Shown: one piece after another, positions 22,496 through 34,200 of the stretch
Position numbering within the stretch: position 1 is the stretch's first letter
How the letters are laid out: every line of letters starts with the position of its first letter
DNA from: Leptidea sinapis
Taxonomy: Eukaryota; Arthropoda; Insecta; Lepidoptera; Pieridae
Direction: 5' to 3'
Assembly: GCF_905404315.1 (NCBI RefSeq)
Contig: NC_066265.1
Coordinates: 30,280,501 to 30,344,500, forward strand
DNA length: 64,000 nucleotides
Program-made: the position numbers and the translations under genes
Notes under the pieces: generated by a model
What the model was told of the DNA's origin: nothing
Seen by the model: only the letters and a program-made list of their open reading frames with translations
Databases searched by the model: none

Positions 22496-22680
22496 TAAGG
22501 TAAAGCAAGCAAGTGGCGAAGGTCGCAAGATGATTATAAAGACTTGATTTTTTTTATTTAATCATGAGAAGTTTTTATACCATTTTGATTGTGGGTGAAC
22601 TATACATTATCATGTTTTTGATACTCTTGTGATTTCTAAAAGAAATTATATTTAATTTAGAGTAGTTATGGTAAGTTTAA

Positions 22681-22795
22681 ATAAAACACTTTTTTAGGAT
22701 TAAAACTGTTTTTACATTCGATTTTGCGTAAAAGTTTCCAGATCTCGTTTTCAGGGGTACTGCAGATGAAAAACCCTTTAAAAAGTATTTTATTT
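22681..22795 (+). repeat. Reduced copy of the foldback element seen at 51371
   Basis: Shares ataaaacactttt, gtttttac, tttgcgtaaaagtttcc, cagatctcgttttcagg and gggtactgcagatgaaaaa with one half and the centre of the 51371-51628 foldback. It ends in an imperfect inverse of its own start. Confidence 0.55.
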
Positions 22796-22888
22796 AAATG
22801 AGCCACACTCGCGTTAATCCAAGATATAATAATAATACTATGTTATGGTAAATACCATTTTCAAAGAGCGACAGTATGCATTAAGTTT

Positions 22889-23028
22889 TACCCCCTTATT
22901 CATAATGGTCCAATAACTTTAAACAGCCGCTTAGGAGTGTTTTTTCTCATTCTGACTTAGGTCAATAGAAGAAGACAGTGAGAATTAGCAATGCTTTAAG
23001 TTAGCAAACTATTATGAATAAGGGGGTT
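22889..23028. mobile_element. Short MITE with inverted ends cccccttattcataat
   Basis: About 135 bp. The left end cccccttattcataat is answered by attatgaataaggggg on the right, with ttta flanking both sides as a possible target duplication. It has no coding capacity, so it would depend on a transposase elsewhere. Confidence 0.65.
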
Positions 23029-25399
23029 TATATTTAACATGAATAAGAATATCTTATGTTACACCAGCGTGTGTATTAACTATTTAATTAATATTTTAAG
23101 ATTTTTTATTGTTAATTTTTGGAGAATTTATTTTTGTTGTATTTTAAGTGATAGCAGAAGATAACCTTTTATAATAATGAAAACACTTGATATTTTGATT
23201 AAATGATTATTTACATGAACCATGTTTTATTTATCATTCCACCATTGCATATAGACAAAGTGCTAATGTCAACATTTCAATTGACATCATATATTAGAGG
23301 TTATCTGACCATGAAGGATTAATAAGCCATTTTTGTTTGGTTCCTTAACTTTTGTATTAAGTCCTTTTATATTGACATGTGTCTGATTTTGAGGGTTGTG
23401 TAATGAGGGTCAAAAATAACGACAGACGTGGCGCCACGAGCGTTTTTTGACATAGTTATACGTGTCGCATACAATAGTTTTTCTGCAAGGTAATTTTAAA
23501 TAAAACAAAAATCAAACACAAAATTTATCACAAGTTTTCGAGTTGCCGCTTAAATGGGCAATGGTGAAAAAAATTAGTGGTTTTATTTTTCCTTCAAGGG
23601 ATGGCAAAGTGTAGATCGCAGGGTGCGTCCACCGTTGCTGCCAACTGAGAACGACTTAAAATGATTCTTGTTAGTGGGCAGCTCAAGTAGCTATCATTTA
23701 CGTGTAACCAAGTGGATCTTTTGTATTATTACTCTTAATCTGTAACACATCGAGGTGCCATAATAATAAAAAATTGTGATCTTTGTAATTTGAACTTTTC
23801 TTTCGTGACGCACATGTAATGTGTCGCCAAATTGTAGGTAAATAAAACAATAGAACAGTATTTAACTTTTATTTAGTTGCTCATACAATATATAACATAA
23901 TAATACATAAAATGAGGCGCCATTGCGATCAAGACGTAAATTTAACACTTCGCTAGACAGTTATGTTGTCTTGGTCGCAGCTAGCGCCCCGCGGGTGGTA
24001 CCTAGCACCAAAACATATAGAAACGCGCGGATTACCACTTCGTTGGACACCAGCGGTCGAAGTTCCTGATAAATAAAGTCAATATTTCTGCAGTGAATAC
24101 TGATCCAAGGAGAATTATTTTTAGATGACTGACCGTTGCGTTATATTGAGTATGCGTACTCTCGGTCACAACTTATGATTACAACGGTGTATCAATAATT
24201 CCTTCCGACAAATCATTAGCAGCCTAGCGAAACTCTAAGAAAAAAGCGATTGTATGAAACGTGCAATCATTGACAGATAGCCGAAATCCACTACATTTTA
24301 AGCAAATCTTCTTTTTCAAACTTAGATTATATTACGTCGCCATAATATTGTATTTTAAACTTATGTCAAATGACTGCACGTTTCATTTTAATTATATATA
24401 TTGTTTGTTTTTTATTTGTATATATTTACCTATGGAGAGCTCGATCTGTTACCAAGGCAAGGAAGGCAGTTTTATAATACATAATATATTCTGTATAGTA
24501 GACATAGATACCTACTCTTTGTTTACAAAAGAGTACACAGAGACACTACATAAAAAAGAACAGTTTAAAAAAGTTAGGCAAGACTGTCCACTGCACAATT
24601 TTTTTGATGATAAGGGCTCAAAGACATGCGTGCAAATAATCTCATTATAATATTTAATAATACTATTTTGGAACATAATTGAAAAGAAATACATTTTTGA
24701 AATTCGTAAGATTATGCCTCGCCGCGGCGCTAGTGGGCACAGACCGTAAACCGCGCGTTTCCAAAACAATACACGGGAGTAAATCCTCTAACGTAATTAC
24801 AATACATCATAACTCAACGACAAATAAACAACTTGATTCTGTACTAAAAAGCGGCATAAATAATAAAAAAAAAAACAACAACAATTTACTATACACTTGA
24901 ATAAATAGTTATTAGTTTACAGTCGGGGTTTGAGCCCCATTCAATCTAGTTATTTACCGGGAGGTTATACAGGCAAGATGGAGCGCGCAATTATTGGACA
25001 CGAATGTGATGCCATTAAAACTAAACTCATGTTGCAACCAACACTTTCGTGGGTTGTTATGAGACAAATGCTATACACATTAAGAATAAGATTTTATTCT
25101 AAATATAATAAACAAAGTTTCTATTCATATTATAGTCTCGATAAATTTGTTTTAGCCGTGAAATTATTTTTATGCGGTTTAAGAAATTGTGCTTAGACAT
25201 TACTCGTGAGTTTGCGCTCTTCAATTTGCTTATATAAACTCCTCTATCTTAGTACATTATCTAACATTAGTAGTAACGTGAGTTCAGACACCACGACCAA
25301 TTTCAACGGACCTAAACTGATCGAGCAAGAAATCTGAGTATTTATGTTGAACCAGAGGATATACAATGTAAATATAATATAAATCCAGTGTTTTGATAT
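23029..25399. other. Intergenic stretch, no assignable gene
   Basis: Open frames at about 24261-24650 and 24679-24900 (+) show no domain I recognise and no splice-supported extension. GC-richer islands near 23430-23480 and 23940-24060 could be old repeats. I cannot assign them. Confidence 0.4.
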
Positions 25400-25729
25400 T
25401 TGTTCCCAGTGAACTCCTAAACTAATGAACGGATTTTAATCGGGATTACTTCATGGAGTACAGTTTAGTCCAACTTGAGATATAGGATAGTTTTTATTTT
25501 AAATTTGGGACCCATAATTATTTTTATTTGCAATATTTGTTTTGTATGGACATATTTACTATGAGAGAATTTATTGACGCACGGTTTGACAGTTTTGCTG
25601 TGAAACAATTTTTCATGATAACAGCAGGGAGCATATTTTACGAAATAATTCTTGATGCTATGAAATTTATTATTGACAAAACAGTATTTTATTTATTATG
25701 CACAGAACAACGTGTGTCGGGTCAGCTAG
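25400..25729 (+). repeat. Helitron-like repeat family B, copy 2
   Basis: Ends cgtgtgtcgggtcagctag before t. Contains gttttgctgtgaaacaattt and tattgacgcacggtttgac, the inverse of the blocks in copy 1 at 11737. Confidence 0.55.
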
Positions 25730-26342
25730 TGATAATTTATCATATAGCTTCTGACTTTATATTGCAGTGCATCATGGTAAATTCAAATACAGGGTAAGTC
25801 CGGATAATACTGTTGTTTTCGTGTCACACCACACTGTGGGAATAAAAGGAGGGTATTACCCTGTATCCGAACTTCCCTGATGTATCTTATTTTGAGTTAT
25901 GTCTAATGCTATTCCGAAAAGCTGTTGAACAAACAAGCAGATAATTGGACGTAATTTCCAGAAAAACGTTCCAAACCACAATCATGTCGAAATTGAGTTA
26001 AGAACACAAAACTGGTCACGTGATGCATTTTAACGGACTGACAAAAAATGGCAGCCCTCCTGTCACTCTTTCAATGACATCATGATATAAAAGCCCAACC
26101 CACATGTATGGAATAAACTAATATTTATGATACTTCAAACACAAATTCCTTAAAATGTGATATTTGTAGCTTGGAACGTTTTTCAGGAACTACGTCCAAT
26201 TGATCAGTACTCTGTTGCAGCACCAGAGAATTTATTGGTGGTCAGCCGTTAAGGTGGAAGCACGTATTTAATGAGTGTGTTAATTATAATGTGTAATAAT
26301 AATAAATACAGGCCACAGAATTTTTGTTTTTATGTGGTGGCT

Positions 26343-26500
26343 CTGCTCGAGCTTTTGGCATGATGAACCTATAATGTAATTTGTATTAAAGTGTTTTGTG
26401 AATGTTAATTTTTACGCCAAATATCTCGTTTCGCTGCTCGAGCTTTTAGTACGTTGAAACTATAAAGTAATTGGTATTTGTCAATATTAATTTATACGAA
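26343..26500 (+). repeat. Direct repeat, two ~91-bp units
   Basis: ctgctcgagcttttgg at 26343 recurs as ctgctcgagcttttag at 26434, each followed by a related aaactataatgtaattggtatt-like text. No coding content. Confidence 0.5.
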
Positions 26501-26881
26501 TGTGATGTTCTGATTCCTTTTTTTTCAATACAGTTGTTAAACAGCTTAAACTTTCAGAGGCTATAGCCATAATTCGAAAATTAAAATTTTCGCATAGGCA
26601 TCTTTCATTTACGCGGTCGTTTAGTTAGTTCAGTTTTAAATAAATAGTCAGTTTAAAAAGTTTTGTAGCAAGGAGTTTTCATACATAAAATAAAATCGGA
26701 TAAATTTTTATACAAAGAAAAAGTGAACAAGTCCGTACGTCTTAGCATTGAATTCTCAAAATTCTATTAAATGGTAGTTTATTATATTTAATTACTTATT
26801 TTCTGAAAGCATGTTGAAATAAACGGATTTAATTCTTGAATTTCTTTTTAGTATTTCCCACAACTAAATTGAAAAACGTCG

Positions 26882-26973
26882 TGTGATACACAGGTGTGTA
26901 GGTTATTGTAAATTCGTGACATTAGTAGCCTTCGGCTCGTTTGCAATAACCTACCTGCCACTCTTGTATCACA
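26882..26973. repeat. 92-bp near-palindromic hairpin
   Basis: The left arm (26882-26912, tgtgatacac...ggttattgtaaa) pairs with the right arm (26940-26973, tttgcaataacctacc...gtatcaca). The loop is about 27 nt. It may be a tiny foldback element or a small-RNA-type hairpin. Confidence 0.6.
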
Positions 26974-27724
26974 ATGTACTATTTTAATACAGGTAATATA
27001 ATATTTCCGTTTGTGAGTTATAAGTCGACGTCAACACTCTTTCTTCGCTACCGTAAGTACTGAATTTTCGCTAACAAATAAAATGTAATATACTTGGTCT
27101 CGATATCTGATACATTTATTGCTTCTACTCTAAATTTGAGACCGACTTCTATGCACAATGTTAGTTAATAACGGCCGTAGCATATCTCGGTATAACAATT
27201 AATCAGTTTCTAAATTCAATCTTAAGCGTTTCAAATTATATTGGGACAAAACGCTGCACACAATTTGATGTCATGGGATGTCAAAAATGTTACTAAAATT
27301 ACAAGTCAAAATGTGTCAATTTGTGGGTAGTTACAAAATTATACACAAAATAAATTATACTTCATTGTGCAACAATTTGATTAGTAAGATATTGCACATT
27401 CTAATCAGTAAACTTTAAATATGCTAACAGTACTCTAAGCTACTTAAATTCAAACCACAATATTTTACTCCAAACGGTAACAATACATTGGAATTACCAA
27501 TGTTTTTAACAAATATTTACTAAAAAGGCGTTTTCCATTAAAAATAATTATATTTCATTAGTGTACATACAAATTACCTCTTACACCGATCTCACTAGTC
27601 ACTGAGTAACATCGCATTGGACAAGGCATGTCAACTAAAGAACGTTTCGCACGTGCGGCGTGCGCTGCAAACTTAACCTCTCTTCGCTTTATAATCACGA
27701 AATTCTTACTGAAACAAAATAATG

Positions 27725-28099
27725 GCTTAGTCACTATGTAAGTTAGATTAAGAAGGAAAAAGATATAGATACATAAAACACTCCAATTGGAAGTGTATTT
27801 TTAGTGTGATGCCACAACTGGACATAGATTGCTAGCTTTAATTAGGTCTGTCAGAGCTAACTAACGAAGTAAGAGCTTAGTCACTATGTAAGTTAGATTA
27901 AAAAAAAAACGATCTAGATACATAAAACACTCAAATTGGAAGTGTATTTTTAGTGTGATGCCACAACTGGACATAGACTGCTAGCTTTAATTAGGTCTGT
28001 CAGACCAAGGTTGCTAGCTTTAATTAGGTCTGTCAGACCTAGATTGCTAGCTTTTGTTAAGTCTGACAGACCAAACTAAAGCTAGCAATCTATGTCCAG
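27725..28099. repeat. Compound repeat and foldback beside the Marf stop codon
   Basis: Two ~150-bp direct units start at 27725 and 27875. They run into three 33-bp units starting ttgctagcttt (27978, 28011, 28044). The 23-bp stretch at 27818-27840 (core ggacatagattgctagcttt) is repeated inverted without mismatch at 28077-28099. This lies 130-500 bp past the mitofusin stop on its own strand, so part may be in the 3' UTR. Confidence 0.75.
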
Positions 28100-28231
28100 C
28101 TAGCAACCTAGTCTAATGTCACGCATTGGTTCTCAGGCCAATGTCATATTCCTTGAGCGGAAGTTATAGAGTAGCACTAAAATTGTGTACAGCTAGCAAC
28201 ATACCCACAAACATAAATAATCTCCAGTAGG

Positions 28232-31200
28232 TTAATTGTTGAGGAAGGCGTCGTCGAACAGCTGGAGTTCGTGCGACAGATAGTTGGCCTTGTTACGCAG
28301 CTTCTTGGCGGAGGTGGAGGCCTGCTCCAGCCTCGTGATGGCCTCGCGGACCTCCGAAAGCTCAGAGTCCATTTCGGTGGTGGCCTCGTCGATCAGGCGG
28401 CACAGCCGGGCGAACATCGTTGACAGCTCCCTGCAAAAGATAACTATTATGTAGTGTCTTTTATCAAGTTGCAGGTTTGTCACACATGGGAAAATGTTGA
28501 CATAGCTATCCTTCCTTCAATCAGTCAGTTTACCAGTGGGAGGCCCCTTTGCATAGGATGCCGGCTAGATTATGGGTACGGCACGCATTTCTGCCGTGAA
28601 GCAGTAATGTGTAAGCATTATTCTTTCGGTCTAAATGGCGCCGTTGCTAATGAAATTACTGGGCAAATGAGACTTAACATCTCATGTCTCAAGGTGACGA
28701 GCGCAATGGTAGTGCCGCCACTAAAAAAAAAAATCTATTTTAGCATATTTATGACTCGTATCGTTTTGTCATTGTTGTCATTGTCAGATCTGGACCACAT
28801 GACAGCTTTCAAATAAAAAAAGAATTATCAGAATCGGTTCACCCAGTCGAAAGTTCTGAGGTAATAAAAAAACATAACGAAGTATTGAGAACGTCCCCCT
28901 TTTTTGAAGTCGGTTAAAAATCCTGACACAAATTAGTTGTTAATACTCACAACAAAATAAAACACTATGTGCGTAAATTAATGAAAGTGTATCAATGTAG
29001 TATGTGAAACCAGTTCCTGGGGACGCGCGGTCAAGTTTGTCTAGCGATTAGGAATACAATATTGATTAGCCGGCATCCTGTGCAAAAAAGCCTCTCAGTG
29101 ATATAAAAAAAACTCTGGTGTCTAGTTTGGTAGCTTTTGGACACCACGGTGGCGCGACTGGTGCTTCCCATGTGGTCCCGTTGCAATTTGGTGCAGATCT
29201 GACAATGGCAACCATGAGAAAATGATAAAGGCCTTAAATTTGCCATAAATATGTGCGCAAAAAATTTACGAATAACTGTGAAAAAACGCCTTTCACTGAT
29301 ATAAAAAAAAACTCTGGTGTCTAGTTTGGTAGCTTTTGGACACCACGGTGGCGCGACTGGTGCTTCCCATGTGGTCCCGTTGCAATTTGGTGCAGATCTG
29401 ACAATGGCAACCATGAGAAAATGATAAAGGCCTTAAATTTGCCATAAATATGTGCGCAACAAATTTACGAATAACTGTGAAAAAACGCCTCTCACTGATA
29501 AAAAAAAACTCTGGTGTCTAGTTTCGTAGCTTTTGGACATCATGGTGGCGCGACTGGTGCTTTCCATGTGGTCCCATTGCAATTTGGTCCAGATCTGACA
29601 ATGGCGACCATGAGAAAAGGATAAAAATCTTAAATTTGCCATAAATATGTGCGCAAAAAATTTACGAATAACTGTGCAAAAAAGCCTCTCACTGATAAAA
29701 AAAACTCTGGTGTCTAGTTTGGTATCTTTTGGACACCACGGTGGCGCGACTGGTGCTTCCCGTGTGGTCCCATTGCAATTTGGTCCAGATCTGACAATGG
29801 CAACGATGAAAAAATGATAAAAATCCTAAATTTGCCATACGTGCGCAGCAAATTTACGAATAACTGTGCAAAAAAGCCTCTCACTGATAAAAAAAACTCT
29901 GGTGTCTAGTTTGGTAGCTTTTGGACACCACGGTGGCGCGACTGGTGCTTCCCGTGTGGTCCCATTGCAATTTGGTCCAGATCTGACAATGACAACCATG
30001 AGAAAATGATAAAAGTCTTAAATTTGATATGAATATTTGCGCAACAAATGGCGCGACTGGTTTCGCCACCGTGTGGTGTCCCGGTGAAATTTTGCCCTTT
30101 AGGGTTCGAGGTACTCACTGCTGCACTTGGTGGCTGCAGTTGGCGGAGGTGAGGTCCACAATGAGCCGCAGCTTCTTGCTGGCGTGCGCCACGTACTGCC
30201 GCTTGAACACGCGCTCCTGCGCCTTGGCCGTCCACGTGAGCCGCTCGTACGCGTACAGCGCGCCGTACACTGCGCCCGTCACCACCACCACTCGCCACCC
30301 CACCGTCTTCAGCAGCTGTCCGACAATTTTTATAACAACAGGTAGAGATCAATACAGGCTCATTAAAAATAACTCTAATATCTATATCTATACATATAAA
30401 TAAAATTGGAGTGTCTGTTTGTAATATTGAAATTTTTTACTACATGTATATGAATATATATACGGTACTGTCTGTCTGTCTGTTTGTTCCGGCTAATCTC
30501 TGAAATACCTGGATCTATTTTAACGGTACTTTTATTTGCAGGTAGCCGATGTAATAAGGAGTAACTTAGGCTACGTTTTTTTAGAAAAACTCTTTTATTT
30601 TAGAAAAATAAAGTCATGTTGCAATGTCCAAGAAACAGTCTAATAATTTATATGGCAAAACAACGTTTGCCAGGGCAGCTAGTATAATATACATATATAA
30701 TGATTATGGTCTTTGTTTGAGGCTCAATCACGGCTAAACAACTTATCGTATCGACATGAAACTACCACCATTCAATGCGAAATTTATCCTAGATAGGTTT
30801 ATGGCTTACTTTCGAATTCTAACGTTCCTTCCTTTTAAAATTTGCCCAGCGAAGCGGGCGGGAAAGGCTAGTACATTATAAACTAAATATATTGAATAAT
30901 CATGTAGAATTACACATTGAACGAGTCACAGGTAGTTTTCCGAAAATCTATTTCTACCGCAGCATTCAAACATCCTACACCTAACTAAAATATCGATCAC
31001 CACCTGGATGTGTAATATTCCTCTACAGTAGAGGAATATTTTGTTCAATGAAGTTTCTTGCACTTACAAACCAGGCTGTAGAATGAGCTTTAGGGTGGGG
31101 TTTTAATTCACCATTTATATTATGCTTCTTTTATATTTCATAGTGGCATGATTGTTTTATATACAAATTACCTTTTCTCAATTATTAGTGGTGAGGTTTC

Positions 31201-34200
31201 TGTTTCTTATACAAGAAGTTTCAAATATTTTAAGAATGTATATTTAAGGTATTAGGTAGTAAGCACTGACACTATAATTTTTTTCATCAGGTTCACTGGA
31301 CAAAGTAAATTATTGAGGTTCAAATATTTTTATTCTTATCAAAAGATAAGAAATATGTACCTGGAAACACCCATGTGAGGTTTTTTTCAGGTCAAACTGA
31401 GACAGGTGCGTATAAAAACAGAATATTCAGCTTTCTAAGTGGCTGGCATCAGTTCCTGTGAACCCACTTGTGTTCAAAGAGAGCACGGGCAGTGATCACT
31501 TATCATTATGCTCGTTTAAATGCTTTTTATGCTCACATAATCTTACTAGAAATAACAATAAATTATTAACACAGTTCAAATTTAATTTTCTATAATAATT
31601 TGCTTCAGTTGCAGACCCCGCGCGTTAAGATGGTGACCGGCGGTCATCTTAGTAGGATCTGCTCCAGAAAGACGCTTCAAACATCACCGTCAAAAGTACC
31701 GTTTGCAGACTGACGACTGGCTGCTGACGTCAAACAAACGCATGGGGTTTTAAAAAAAGAACATACGTTCTATAAGCGTTTTTATGTTTACATTATAATG
31801 AATATTGCTTCGTAAATAATATGTTAACAATATTGCTTTTGGATAATAATAAGTCAGGTTGCTTCTTCGAAATCTTTGTATCTTTTGGAAGAAGGAAGGC
31901 GAAAGAAAGCTAAGAAATGAAAGAGAAAAAGTGTGTGTGGTGTGGTAAGTGAAAGGGATGGGAGATCTTTCACTGGTTATCGTTCGCTTTATAAAGATTA
32001 GGCCTTTTGAGGCCAAATATTTTTCGTAGTTAGTCAGAATCGGACAGCGATAGAGTGCAACATGTGTTCTATACTGTTGTGAATGAGACTCACCAAACCA
32101 GAGAGCAGCAGTCCACCCATAGTGCCCTGCGAGGTGAGAGCCGACAGCGCGAACCTGGAGACCATGCCCCACTCCTCGGCGCTGAGCGGGCCCATGGCGC
32201 CTGCGCCCGCCGCGCCACCATTGCTGAGCCGCACCACGTCGGTGGTGGCAGCGGGGGGGCCCATCACAGCCGGGATCTGGAGCAAGCATGGGGAAACACA
32301 TCAATCTTTGTATGGGGTGACGGCACTTGTCATATTACGGCTGGGGACCGAGCCTTGAGGAATCAAGCAGACCTAGGTTAACTCTCTCGCTCAAGATCGC
32401 CATAGCTTTAATTCATAATTAGAAGAATTTTTAATTTATTACAAACATAATACAATTATCTTTACAACACTAACAAAACTATGTCATGATAAATCGTATT
32501 GGTGTACAAATAATAAATTTTCGTACAATTTTTATCTAGATTGAATTATTAGCATGGCTCCAACTGTAAAAATTAGGGATAGTTTGGTGATTTTTTTTCG
32601 CACTGTCTTTAAAAAATAGAATTGAAAAAAAAAAAAAGATGAATTCTCGTCTCATCCTCTGTAGATATATAATTAATTTTTGTAAAAATTTAAGCTTGTA
32701 TGGAAACCGTGAAGAAATAGTTTCGGATAGCAGCCTTAAGGTATTGTTAAAAATGAATGCGAACCGAACCTGAGTGCATGGAGAATGCGAACCGAAGCGG
32801 AGACGTCAAAACTACAATGTAGGCACAGCAAACACGTCACTCACGTCAAAGTTATGTAAATAAACACAACTGTCGCGTTGTCGCTGTCTGCGTCTGTTTG
32901 ACGTCGTGCATTCAAATCCAGCTAAAACAACTATCTTTGGTTTGTCATGGCGTGACACGCCTTTCGGTTGCTTCCGATTTTCTATTGCTTCAAACTACAC
33001 TTACTATACATAGTAAAATGAAAACGCTTCGCCACGCTTTCGGTTCGCTATCTATTCGACGATAGCTTTAAATATCGTTCTTCGCCTCGGTAGAATTAAA
33101 TGTTTCTCAGCTTGACGTGTTTACAAGCGCTACCAACGTCACGAACTGTCATAAGACATTTGAGATTTTTGACATTAGTTGGCACTACAGTAGTGCCAAC
33201 TAACAGTTGGTGGCATAATCACTGTGACGGTCGTGCTCTATACAAGCCAGAGCGCTCATTTCGAGAGAACCTTATACATTGTTAATTGTAAGGGGTAGCG
33301 CTGCCCAAATTGTATTAAGTTACAAGTGTAAAGTGTAAAATACAGATATTACAACTTAAGTGCGTTTAAATTACCAGCCCCTTCTACATGTTATACAAAA
33401 AAAAACTATAGTACAACAGTATATTTCTTATAGTTTTGGAAAAAAAGGAAATCTGTAAGGGTTCCGTTTTTTGCCTACGAAACCCTAATAAACCATAGGC
33501 CTTCTGCTATTCACATCTAACTTACCGGCGTGTAAGCTGGCGGATTCTTGAGCGCAATTTTATTGGTATTCTTTCCCTGGAACCTCTGTATGAGCGCCGT
33601 GATCCCGTAGGAGAATCTGAAGGTGAGGTCTTCGTGGAAGTCAGCGCACAGGTTGTCGCAGTTGAGCCGGTACAGCACCTCGAAGGGCTGCTGGTGGGGC
33701 ATTATCACACTGGCGGCTGCCGCGCGCTTGTGGACCGGCAAGATGGTGTACATGCGGTCTGTTGGCAGATATGACATCAGTTATATAACTGTTGTTATAT
33801 AGACATGGCAATAATTATATTTATTTATCTACAACCATGCTTTAAATCCTCTATTAAAGATTCTAAAACAGTTAGCTTACTGCCAACTGATTATTAAAGA
33901 TCTTATTTAGTTACAAATTATGAATGAATGAATGAAAACTTTATTAATAACAAACACAAACCACACAGAATAATACAACTAAAAAAGACTTAGAGGTAAA
34001 AAAAAATTAAAAAACTTATAGCATAACAAAATACAAATGATAAAAAAAAACAAATGTATGCATAATATTATAGTGATTATCTTATTATTACTGTAATAAT
34101 AGAATTTTAAACATTTTAATCGACCACACTGTACCGATGCTACAACTTGAATGCCTGTATTCGTGGTCAATGATTTGAATAAGCACATAAGGATATATGA

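Noticed and set aside
24261..24900. Two adjacent + strand open frames (129 and 73 codons)
   Set aside because: No recognised motif and no convincing splice link; could be a young gene but nothing supports it.
29031..30069. Repeated - strand open frames with the same ending (RHQSFF)
   Set aside because: Reflect the 197-bp tandem array; frames break between units and show no domain.
29070..30110. CRISPR-like regular repeat pattern
   Set aside because: Units are contiguous ~197-bp tandem copies with no spacers, in a eukaryotic intron.
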